DNA of 34,277 nucleotides from Defluviitaleaceae bacterium (lineage in GTDB: Bacteria > Bacillota > Clostridia > Lachnospirales > WQUN01). This document shows, one piece after another, positions 23,503 through 30,225 of the stretch. Every line of letters begins with the position of its first letter. The stretch's first letter is position 1. The translations under genes were made by a program, and so were the position numbers. The DNA is taken from the NCBI GenBank assembly GCA_009779835.1, contig WRBD01000023.1, positions 1 through 34,277 of the forward strand, read 5' to 3'. Under the pieces are notes generated by a model, which saw only the letters and a list, made by a program, of their open reading frames with translations, did not search any database and was not told the DNA's origin.

Positions 23503-23599
23503 AAGTCACGAGGCACAGCCGCTTTAACTTTGCATTTACCCGGCTCTTATGTTAACAGTTGCATGATTTGTTGTTACACCTCATTGGCTTATCCCATTT
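23503..23599 (+). ncRNA. Candidate free-standing structured RNA of about 95 nt or longer
   Basis: The transcript would start near 23503. Its first bases (ATAAGTCACGAGG, 23501-23513) pair with CCTCATTGGCTTAT (about 23575-23588), leaving a small mismatch, and T6 follows four bases later. Inside are an AGCCG/CGGCT hairpin with a 19-nt loop and a 7-bp TAACAGT/GTTGTTA hairpin. Both loops contain TGCA, which could kiss. The layout (end-to-end closing stem plus T run, inner hairpins) is like the RNA at 13.4 kb, without clear sequence similarity. The terminator is weaker than there, so readthrough into the structured region up to about 23.85 kb is possible. I could not match it to a known riboswitch or 6S RNA. 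Confidence 0.5.
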
Positions 23600-23980
23600 T
23601 TTAGGGAAGAAATGTTAAGTTATTGTTATTGTCGGGCTTGTGCCGCAAGATTTTTCGCGCGCGGCGGCGCAAAAGTTCACTTGTTTTTCTCAATGGCTTG
23701 GCCACTTTCTTTCCGAACGGGAAAACTGTTTTACCGTAACATTCATTTAACATGAGGACTCCGAACTTGTACAAGCATGTTTTGTGAATGATGAAGTTGA
23801 AAAACGGTAACGCGGCAGACCCGAGATGTATGTTACAAACGAAAAAAAACCCGGTAAGCGTTTTGCTAGTACGCTTACCGGGTGGCAATAATACTTGTTG
23901 CCCCGTTTTTATGACGGGGTTAGCGGGGTTACATAATAAAGTTTAATTATCTGTACTATCGTCACCTACTAAGCACTATC
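23600..23980. other. Gene-free stretch with nested inverted repeats
   Basis: No convincing gene. Between 23731 and 23810 three nested stems line up in order: TTACCGT/ACGGTAA, CATTCA/TGAATG and AACATG/CATGTT, enclosing a 21-nt loop, which makes a long interrupted hairpin. A TTTCC/GGAAA hairpin precedes it near 23710-23724. A strong terminator stem (23849-23883) and a CCCCGT/ACGGGG hairpin (23901-23919) follow. The 95-codon minus-strand frame here starts inside the terminator stem and is not called. Confidence 0.5.
23842..23883 (-). terminator. Strong terminator of the glyoxalase-like gene
   Basis: Minus strand: a 12-bp perfect stem (ACCCGGTAAGCG / CGCTTACCGGGT, 11-nt loop) followed by eight Ts (A run at 23842-23849 on plus). 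It lies about 100 nt after the stop at 23981. Confidence 0.85.
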
Positions 23981-24730
23981 TCACACACTTATAATACTTA
24001 TGTTGTGAATATTCATTCTCTTTCCTTTTTGCTTTTCATCCGTACATTGTGCGAGAACCTCAACACTATGAGTCTCACTCTGAATAAACGCTAACTTTTG
24101 TCCGCTTGGAAGTTCGACACTTAGTTTATCTGCATCCATGATAGCGTTTGGGAAAACCTTGCAGATACGGGCTTTGTCATTTTCTGTGTAGTTACCACAA
24201 AGATTGAGTGTTACAATTCGGTCAATGCCATTTTCTTTACTATTTGGAATCATGTACTGTTGCATCCAATTCTTTGAAGCCTCGTCTTTCATTTGCTGAA
24301 ATCCAAGCTGAAAAGGAACGCCCTCAAAAAAAGGAAGGTATGAGTTTTGCCACGGCATAGTGCGTGTTAGCAAACCTAAGCACCATTTGAATTTTAAGTA
24401 TTCGGGTTTCGATATGCTAACCCCAAGGTTACTTAACCTCTCAAATTCTTCTACAATGGTATCTGTATCAATAAAAAGGCAAATAAGGCCTCTATGATTG
24501 TTGTTATATTTCTTGACCCAATCTTCTCGCCAGCCACCGCCATTTGCCTTGAGTATTCTTATCATTTCAAAATACCCATCACCAATCCAAATATTTGATG
24601 CCTTAAACCCAGATGTTCCTTTTCCCCATTTAGGCTCATACGGAAATCCGATATTTCTAATGCTGTCGATGGTAGACATGTCCGTTTGGTACTTCTCGTC
24701 TACATTGATAACTAAGTGGTCTATTTTCAA
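23981..24730 (-). CDS. Glyoxalase-like (VOC-fold) domain protein
   Basis: A 249-residue protein starting KIDHLVINVDEKYQ, the usual opening of a Glyoxalase_3-like domain, with two beta-alpha-beta halves. The first half ends near FIDTDTIVEEFERLSNLGV and the second contains IDRIVTLNLCGNYTENDK and QKLAFIQSETHSVEVLAQ. H4 is the likely first metal-ligand position, but a full ligand set is not obvious, so substrate and metal dependence are unknown. The start is a TTG at 24730, 7 nt from GAGGTGG. A 13-bp stem-loop lies 31 nt upstream and a strong terminator follows. Monocistronic. Confidence 0.7.
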   Translation of the reverse strand: MKIDHLVINVDEKYQTDMSTIDSIRNIGFPYEPKWGKGTSGFKASNIWIGDGYFEMIRILKANGGGWREDWVKKYNNNHRGLICLFIDTDTIVEEFERLSNLGVSISKPEYLKFKWCLGLLTRTMPWQNSYLPFFEGVPFQLGFQQMKDEASKNWMQQYMIPNSKENGIDRIVTLNLCGNYTENDKARICKVFPNAIMDADKLSVELPSGQKLAFIQSETHSVEVLAQCTDEKQKGKRMNIHNISIISV

Positions 24731-24760
24731 ATGATATCCACCTCACAGTTTATAAATTTT

Positions 24761-24797
24761 GCGCACGTACCACATTTGAAGTGGTACATAAGTGCGC
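24761..24797 (-). promoter_or_regulatory. Long stem-loop upstream of the glyoxalase-like gene
   Basis: GCGCACGTACCAC (24761-24773) pairs with GTGGTAC (24781-24787) and GTGCGC (24792-24797), leaving a 4-nt bulge and a 7-nt loop. No T run follows on either strand, so it is probably an operator dyad or an mRNA leader structure rather than a terminator. Confidence 0.5.
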
Positions 24798-24829
24798 CCT
24801 TTGCTTTGGTTATCCAGATAGTAAAACCA

Positions 24830-24862
24830 TTTTATCACAGCTTTGGTGTTTTCGTGATAAAA
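24830..24862. repeat. 9-bp perfect inverted repeat TTTTATCAC / GTGATAAAA
   Basis: Arms at 24830-24838 and 24854-24862, 15-bp spacer, between the ECF S-fragment and the glyoxalase-like gene. It could be a weak terminator for the fragment or an operator. Confidence 0.45.
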
Positions 24863-24900
24863 TTATCCGAACTATGTATTTCCACCCTTCACAGATTACA

Positions 24901-25110
24901 TCATAAGAGCCATAACCCACCGCGAATAAAACCGCCACTTGCGACAATTACGGCCATAAGCGGCAAATACGCCCCGCTTGGGCGTAAAATGAATCCGATT
25001 AAATCCATAAGCGCGGAAGTAATAAGACCAAACATGAGCCCAAATAAAAATACCGACACATTTCTGAGTATCGGCACCCAGACGGTCGGCTTTTCGGGGT
25101 TATACTTCAT
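24901..25110 (-). pseudogene. Fragment of an ECF-transporter S component (FolT-like)
   Basis: A 69-codon frame with two or three hydrophobic segments. The stretch LMFGLITSALMDLIGFILRP followed by SGAYLPLMAVIVASGGFIRGG matches the conserved part of folate-family ECF substrate-binding subunits (FGP..GA..G..D..G...PSGAY). Those proteins are about 170 residues with five or six helices; here the first helices and everything after WLL are missing. It still has a good promoter (25148-25176) and a GGAGTGG site before the ATG, so a small membrane protein may be made. I consider it a truncated relic; a genuine small protein is the alternative. Confidence 0.5.
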
Positions 25111-25147
25111 GTGGTTATTCCACTCCCGTCAGTCGTATAACGTCACG

Positions 25148-25176
25148 AATTTATTATGATTTTTAGAAAATGTCAA
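25148..25176 (-). promoter_or_regulatory. Promoter of the ECF S-component fragment
   Basis: Minus strand TTGACA (25176-25171), 17-nt spacer, TAAATT (25153-25148). The short leader contains a GTTAT/ATAAC pair around the ribosome site. Confidence 0.6.
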
Positions 25177-25186
25177 GCTAATTCCT

Positions 25187-25612
25187 CTAAGTTTGGGATA
25201 AAATTAATTGGTCTATTCCGATAAAATATTGAGATTCTCTTATCATATGATTAATTACCGTTTGGGAAGGCGGGTTGGAACGGACAGCATGGCTGTTTTG
25301 GAGCATCTCACTCATAAGCTCAATAAAATTCTGGCTTTGCTCCACGCATTGTTTGATAAAATCCAGCATTTGTATTTTTAGCCCCCGGCTCAATGCTCCT
25401 TTTGAGCGGGTAACGCTTTGAATGTATTTCACAGCTTCCGAGTTCATATGACTCAATTCAATGCCAAATTGTTCAAGTTTTTGGACATATTGAGTTTCGA
25501 GATATGGCGTAACAATAGGTATCAAACCGGCATGTTCCGCTTCCTGATGTTTCCAAAATTCAGCTTCATCTAACGCCCGCAATATATTCTGTGCGCCATA
25601 ATAATATTGCAT
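25187..25612 (-). CDS. DUF2935 family protein (single helical domain)
   Basis: A 141-residue, mostly alpha-helical protein. The EAEFWKHQEAEHAGLI opening, with a His in the first helix and Glu/His pairs later (HMIRESQYFIGIDQ), resembles one half of the DUF2935 proteins of spore-formers, which are usually two such bundles of about 130 residues each. Helical bundles with these residues may bind metal, but that is a guess. I use the ATG at 25612, which has AGGGGA 8 nt upstream; the ATG at 25630 lies on the other side of that site. Monocistronic; function unknown. Confidence 0.65.
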   Translation of the reverse strand: MQYYYGAQNILRALDEAEFWKHQEAEHAGLIPIVTPYLETQYVQKLEQFGIELSHMNSEAVKYIQSVTRSKGALSRGLKIQMLDFIKQCVEQSQNFIELMSEMLQNSHAVRSNPPSQTVINHMIRESQYFIGIDQLILSQT

Positions 25613-25656
25613 AATCATTTCCCCTTGCATACCGTAATATCACAGTATATGTTTAA

Positions 25657-25711
25657 ATGAATCATCTGTTCCTATAAATAAAATTTACACAAATAATTCT
25701 TTATGATTCAT
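25657..25711. repeat. Inverted repeat ATGAATCAT / ATGATTCAT upstream of the cohesin protein gene
   Basis: Two 9-bp arms (25657-25665, 25703-25711) with a 37-bp spacer, in the divergent gap between the DUF2935 gene and the secreted-protein gene. It could be paired sites for a regulator of either gene. Confidence 0.4.
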
Positions 25712-25747
25712 AGAGTGCATGGTAAAATATTTGCAATTAGTTGGTAA

Positions 25748-25764
25748 GCAAGAGTTAATCTTGC
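25748..25764 (+). promoter_or_regulatory. Leader hairpin before the cohesin protein gene
   Basis: A 6-bp perfect stem GCAAGA/TCTTGC with a 5-nt loop, 15 nt upstream of the GAAGGAGG ribosome site. It may stabilise the mRNA 5' end; I see no competing pairing with the ribosome site. Confidence 0.4.
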
Positions 25765-25789
25765 AGGAAGAATTTGAAGGAGGCATTTT

Positions 25790-28510
25790 ATGAAACGGAA
25801 ACGGTTTTTATCAGTGGTTATCGCGCTTATGATGTTGGTGTCTGCCGTACCGTTTTATACGGCACCTGTCCGGGCATCGAATGTGTTGCCGGCCGCGAAT
25901 TTTACGCAAACTATTCCGATAGGTAACGGTGTACGGTTTGCGTCATCATTCGAGATGATTTATGTACAAGGCGGGGCTTTCACCTTAGGGTGGCAGTCCA
26001 CAAGTGGAACTCAGCCCAATGATACTGCTCCGGTCAGCGGCGTTAGTGCGGACGATTTCTTTATCGGGCAAACCGAGGTTACGCAGGCTATGTGGCGTTC
26101 CGTTATGGGGGAAGCTTCCGCCGGAAGCAGTGGAAACAACCCCCAAGCAAATGTTACATGGTATGACGTACATGAATTTTTAGCGAGATTATACATTTTA
26201 ACAGGAATGAATTACCGGCTTGCAACCGAGGCGGAGTGGGAATACGCCGCTAAGGGAGGCCCGCACACGGCAGGGCATACCATGCGTTTTGCCGGAAGTA
26301 ACACCGCAAGCGACGTAATAGCCCCCGGTGTGGGGTTTGGCGGTATGGTGATGCCGGGGGCGGTAAGGCGCGCGCAGCCCAATCATTTGGGGATTTACGA
26401 TATGTCCGGCAATGTGGAGGAATGGACGTGGAACATATGGAACGGTTCCCATACGGGTGGCACAAACCCTACGGGACCTGGAGGACATACGCACACCCAA
26501 AGGACGCGTCGGGGCGGCTCGGCTATGGATGGTTCCGACAACGACCGCCAACTTACCGTGCGGCAAATCCGTTCCATTGACGGCTCCGACCCGGGGCTGG
26601 GTTTCCGTATCGCGCTTTCCCGCGATGCTTCCACTGTTCCGGCGGGCATGATTCGTCCGATGGACATTCGCCGCCCCTCCATAGACGACAGGGATACACC
26701 CAACTCCAACCGCGACCCCCGATGGGTCACTGGCAGCACCCATGTTTGGACATCCGGTACTGACGGTATGTTCGGCGAGACGACAATGAGGTTTTGGGAT
26801 ACCGGAGAATTCATTGCGGAGCGCAGGATGTCTTTCGGAGGCGGTACTTTTACAACCACAACTACAGGGCAATGGTATTCAATCAACAATATCGCCATAG
26901 TCTTGGTAACACAGGCGCGCTCGGGGATGGGTGGTAATGTTCCGAGTACGAGAATCACGATACCGTATATATTCATGGATTATGACGTGATGTCCGTGAT
27001 TAACGACAGGGGTTTCTTCGATTCAAACCACGCCGCCCCGTTCGGGAGGTTTGAGAGGGTCGCAAGGGCAACCGGTTTATCGCGCCCGGCGATTTCAAAC
27101 CCGGCGGCACAAACCATCGACCAACTTGTCGCCGGCGGGACAACCGCCCAACAGCAAACCATGCTTAATATGAACAACATCCCCACTTCTGCGCGGGGGC
27201 AGGACTCACGCCTGATTACTGCCTCCAATCAAGCCTGGTATCAGGGCTTCGGCGGCGGGGGAATACACCGTTATCGCAAGGATATCAGTGCATCCGCCTT
27301 CCGTCATGGTGTTTTTTCAACCAGCTTCCCCAGCGGGAACATACTTGCCAACGGTAGCTGGTTTACGGTAAATGACGCTTTTGTGAGGATAACGCAGGCA
27401 AACGGGTCGGTAGTCGAATATCTTTACGCCATCACGCCCGATGGGAACACAATGTTCCATGTGTCCTTCATGGATTACGAACGCGGGGATTTTAGAAACT
27501 TCAACAGGACTGCTAACAGTGAGATTCAAGCCGCCGGCACTTCAATTAATCAAACGATGACACAAACCGGGAATGGGTTTGGTCGCACCACTTTCCGGGA
27601 AGACCCCCCGCCAAATTCTCGCAACTGCCCCGGCGGTTGCGGAAATACCATAAAAGATTGCACCTGCCCAAGGGTCAATCCAACGCCGTCACCAACTCCG
27701 ACTCCCACACCAACGCCAACACCGACTCCAACCCCCACGCCAACTCCAACGCTAACCCCAACACCTGCTCCAACATCCTCCCCTCTGCCAACTGGCGAAG
27801 CGGTTCTCCGCGTCTCCACGGAATTCGCAAGACCGGGCGATAAAGTTAAAGTACAAATATGTATTTCTAACAACCCCGGCTTTTCGTCAATGATTATGCG
27901 AATCGCATTTCCCGACGAACTCACCCTAACAGATTACACTTTAGCTCATGATGATTTTTACGAAAATTTTGAAGAGGAATCTTCCGGAGATTTGTCGCAA
28001 ATAGGAAACAGTATATTCATGGGATGGACAGGGCGAGCGGAAAACATCACAGTAAACGGCGAATTGATTACCCTGACATTTGACGTATGCCCCTCCGCGC
28101 AAAACAACAGTTACCCAATAACAGTAACCTTTGAAAACGCTGAAGGCTACGAAGATACCCCGACGAACACGAATGTTGAATATTTGGACATCTTCATTGT
28201 AAACGGAGAGGTAATTGTTCGGACATTTATGGTAGGCGACTTGGACGGCGACGGACGCATAACCTCCGCTGACGCAACTTTGTTTGCAAGGTGGTTTATT
28301 GCGGAACACGACGTAACAATAGACCCTCGCGCAGCAAACATAACCTGTAGCGACGGCGAGCCATCCCTGGCAGACCTCACGCGCCTTTCACGCGCTTTGG
28401 TTGGTCACTTCCCGCTTTGCCCGCACGGCGGTTGCTTCCGTTGCGACCCCGATAATTACGTCGCAGAAATGCAAGTTAAAGAAATAATTATGCGGAAAAA
28501 GCGTGAATAG
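25790..28510 (+). CDS. Secreted SUMF1-fold protein with cohesin and dockerin domains
   Basis: A 906-residue exported multidomain protein. Residues 1-29 are a signal peptide (KRKR, hydrophobic core, APVRAS). Residues about 55-275 are a SUMF1/FGE-sulfatase fold: EMIYVQGGAFTLG, GQTEVTQAMW, YRLATEAEWEYAA, GNVEEWTWN, TRRGG and GLGFRIA. The formylglycine-generating cysteines are not visible, so a binding rather than catalytic role is likely. Residues about 320-575 hold two related modules (GxW...FMDY at 360-398 and 522-563). A four-Cys stretch (about 612-627) and a Thr-Pro linker (about 630-662) lead to a cohesin-like domain (about 670-810). The C-terminal dockerin (about 815-880) has a good first calcium loop DLDGDGRITSAD and a weaker second, DGEPSLAD. 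A GAAGGAGG site precedes the ATG. No other cellulosomal gene is nearby. Confidence 0.85.
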   Translation: MKRKRFLSVVIALMMLVSAVPFYTAPVRASNVLPAANFTQTIPIGNGVRFASSFEMIYVQGGAFTLGWQSTSGTQPNDTAPVSGVSADDFFIGQTEVTQAMWRSVMGEASAGSSGNNPQANVTWYDVHEFLARLYILTGMNYRLATEAEWEYAAKGGPHTAGHTMRFAGSNTASDVIAPGVGFGGMVMPGAVRRAQPNHLGIYDMSGNVEEWTWNIWNGSHTGGTNPTGPGGHTHTQRTRRGGSAMDGSDNDRQLTVRQIRSIDGSDPGLGFRIALSRDASTVPAGMIRPMDIRRPSIDDRDTPNSNRDPRWVTGSTHVWTSGTDGMFGETTMRFWDTGEFIAERRMSFGGGTFTTTTTGQWYSINNIAIVLVTQARSGMGGNVPSTRITIPYIFMDYDVMSVINDRGFFDSNHAAPFGRFERVARATGLSRPAISNPAAQTIDQLVAGGTTAQQQTMLNMNNIPTSARGQDSRLITASNQAWYQGFGGGGIHRYRKDISASAFRHGVFSTSFPSGNILANGSWFTVNDAFVRITQANGSVVEYLYAITPDGNTMFHVSFMDYERGDFRNFNRTANSEIQAAGTSINQTMTQTGNGFGRTTFREDPPPNSRNCPGGCGNTIKDCTCPRVNPTPSPTPTPTPTPTPTPTPTPTPTLTPTPAPTSSPLPTGEAVLRVSTEFARPGDKVKVQICISNNPGFSSMIMRIAFPDELTLTDYTLAHDDFYENFEEESSGDLSQIGNSIFMGWTGRAENITVNGELITLTFDVCPSAQNNSYPITVTFENAEGYEDTPTNTNVEYLDIFIVNGEVIVRTFMVGDLDGDGRITSADATLFARWFIAEHDVTIDPRAANITCSDGEPSLADLTRLSRALVGHFPLCPHGGCFRCDPDNYVAEMQVKEIIMRKKRE
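27681..27790 (+). repeat. CCAAC-rich tandem repeat coding a Thr-Pro linker
   Basis: Degenerate 6-bp units (CCAACN, CCGACT) encode about 17 Thr-Pro pairs between the SUMF1 half and the cohesin. It is a classic extended, possibly O-glycosylated linker of cellulosomal proteins and a likely site of length variation between strains. Confidence 0.85.
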
Positions 28511-28532
28511 ACGGTGACATACGTATAACATA

Positions 28533-29801
28533 TCATGAAATCTCCGTTACGCCGCCCATGTACGGAACAAGCACTTCCGGAATTTTTATGTTACCGTCGG
28601 GTTGCTGGTAATTTTCCATGATGGCGGCGGCGGTGCGCCCTACCGCCAATGCGGAACCGTTCAGCGTGTGTGCGAAAGAAGGTTTGTCGGCAGGATTGTC
28701 TTTAAAGCGGATTCCGGCACGGCGCGCTTGGAAGGTTTCGTAATTACTGCAGCTTGAAATTTCTACATAACGATTATAACTTGGCATCCAAACTTCAATG
28801 TCGTATGTTTTTGAATTGGCAAAGCCCAAATCGCCCCCGCATAAGTTTACAACGCGGTAGGGCAGTTTCAATTCCTGCAAAATGCCTTCGGCGTTGGCGG
28901 TTAGTTTTTCAAGCTCGTCATAAGAATTTTCGGGGCGGGCGATTTTGAAAATTTCTACCTTGTCGAACTGATGCGTGCGAATTAACCCGCGGGTGTCGCG
29001 TCCGGCGGCTCCGGCTTCTTTACGGAAACTTGGCGTGTAGGCGCAATAATAAATCGGAAGTTTCGCACCGTCTAAAATTTCTTCACGGTGGATATTTGTA
29101 AGAGGAACCTCCGCCGTCGGAATTAAATAATACTCTGTGTCGGAAAGATGATACATATCTTCTTCTTTGTCCGGCAATTGCCCGGTGCCTATCATGCTGC
29201 GGCGGTGCGCGATATACGGCGGCATAATTTCTTCGTAGCCGTTTTTTCCATGACGGTCCAGCATAAAATTTATTATTGCGCGTTCCAGGCGTGCGCCAAG
29301 CCCACGAAACAGCATAAACCGCGCACCCGTAATTTTTGCGGCGGTTACGGGGTCTAAAATACATAGCTCTTCGCCCAAATCCCAGTGCGGCTTCGGCTCA
29401 AATGTGAACTTCGCAGGCTCGCCCCATTTGCGGATTTCCACGTTGTCAGTGTCGTCTTTTCCCGGTGGAACCGTTTCGTGCGGAATGTTCGGAATTCTCA
29501 TAAGAAACTCTTCAAGCTCCGCGTCAATTGCGCGAACTTCCGGCTCAAGGGCTTTTATTGCTTCTGCAAGCTCTTTCATTTCAATCAATAAAAGTGAGGT
29601 ATCCTCGCCCGCTTTTATCAACGCGGGAATTTTCTTCGATGCCGCGTTTTGCTTCGCTTTCATTTGTTCGGATTCGTTAAGAAGTTCGCGGCGACGCTTG
29701 TCCAAACTTTCAAAGCGCTCTAGCCCGAAATCCTTTCCGCGCTTTGACAACGCCGCTTTTATTTCTGCGAAATTTTCTCGTAAAATTTTGATATCAAACA
29801 T
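28533..29801 (-). CDS. serS: Seryl-tRNA synthetase
   Basis: Class II synthetase charging tRNA-Ser. The 422 residues start with the long antiparallel coiled-coil arm (about 25-105, rich in Lys/Glu: [20 protein letters not shown]) that holds the tRNA-Ser variable arm. The catalytic core follows with PTAEVPLTN, motif 2 [20 protein letters not shown] and motif 3 near [20 protein letters not shown]. Length is standard. The ATG at 29801 has an AGGAGAG site. Its own promoter lies at 29889-29918 and the 80-nt leader carries a small hairpin; no T-box conserved element was seen. It is convergent with the cohesin protein gene. Confidence 0.97.
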   Translation of the reverse strand: MFDIKILRENFAEIKAALSKRGKDFGLERFESLDKRRRELLNESEQMKAKQNAASKKIPALIKAGEDTSLLLIEMKELAEAIKALEPEVRAIDAELEEFLMRIPNIPHETVPPGKDDTDNVEIRKWGEPAKFTFEPKPHWDLGEELCILDPVTAAKITGARFMLFRGLGARLERAIINFMLDRHGKNGYEEIMPPYIAHRRSMIGTGQLPDKEEDMYHLSDTEYYLIPTAEVPLTNIHREEILDGAKLPIYYCAYTPSFRKEAGAAGRDTRGLIRTHQFDKVEIFKIARPENSYDELEKLTANAEGILQELKLPYRVVNLCGGDLGFANSKTYDIEVWMPSYNRYVEISSCSNYETFQARRAGIRFKDNPADKPSFAHTLNGSALAVGRTAAAIMENYQQPDGNIKIPEVLVPYMGGVTEIS

Positions 29802-29828
29802 TTTTTCACTCTCCTGATTATTTGCTAT

Positions 29829-29844
29829 CGGATAACAGTATCCG
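29829..29844 (-). promoter_or_regulatory. Hairpin in the serS leader
   Basis: A 6-bp perfect stem (CGGATA/TATCCG, 4-nt loop) between the promoter and ribosome site of serS. It has no T run in the serS direction, so it is not an attenuator by itself. Confidence 0.4.
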
Positions 29845-29888
29845 TATTTATTTAGTTTGACCGATTACTGCATACCTATTACAAGTGA

Positions 29889-29918
29889 ATTATAAAGTAA
29901 ACAACGAAAGAATTGCAA
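29889..29918 (-). promoter_or_regulatory. serS promoter
   Basis: Minus strand TTGCAA (29918-29913), 18-nt spacer, perfect TATAAT (29894-29889). Confidence 0.6.
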
Positions 29919-30021
29919 CAAATTAATCATTTGATGATTTATCAGTCTCGGTAATTTTCATAATAGAGGACAAACGGCTTCGCATATGTTTTTATAAATT
30001 AACAATATGTGAGGTGTTTTA

Positions 30022-30225
30022 ATGTCTCCGGAAATGGAAATTAAATCATCTGATGAAAAAAACATAACATACATAGAAAGAAACGGAAAAACATTCACGA
30101 TAATCGAACATTTCACGGGAACTCTGTCATATCTCGATATCGTAAAAAATGCTCTTCGCCGGGAAATGGAATGTATGATAACACATCAGGTCACTTGTTG
30201 CTGTTTGGAAAGGAGTTCAAGGTGA
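30022..30225 (+). CDS. tnpW: TnpW-like transposon-encoded small protein
   Basis: A 67-residue protein whose middle (YIERNGKTFTIIEHFTGTLS followed by DIVKNALRREME) has the pattern of TnpW-type proteins that accompany large serine recombinases of Tn4451-like elements (short beta strands, xxHF, then a helix ending in basic/acidic residues). A GAGGTG site precedes the ATG. The TGA overlaps the GTG start of the recombinase, so the two form a unit. The C-terminal ITHQVTCCCLERSSR is read through the recombinase leader and is probably not conserved. Function in the family is poorly known. Confidence 0.6.
   Translation: MSPEMEIKSSDEKNITYIERNGKTFTIIEHFTGTLSYLDIVKNALRREMECMITHQVTCCCLERSSR

Noticed and set aside
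23360-23509. Longer N terminus for PheS (start at 23509)
   Set aside because: The extra 50 codons cross the pheS promoter and lack family similarity.
23366-23600. T-box leader for pheS
   Set aside because: The pheS promoter is within 25 nt of the start; the structured sequence further up fits a plus-strand RNA.
23601-23888. 95-codon minus-strand open frame in the gene-free stretch
   Set aside because: It starts inside the terminator stem and has no ribosome site.
26198-26976. Long minus-strand open frames opposite the cohesin protein gene
   Set aside because: They are shadows of the GC-rich coding strand; the plus frame has signal peptide and clear domains.
27681-27790. Possible CRISPR-like or minisatellite array
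   Set aside because: Units are about 6 bp, in frame, and encode a Thr-Pro linker; no spacers.
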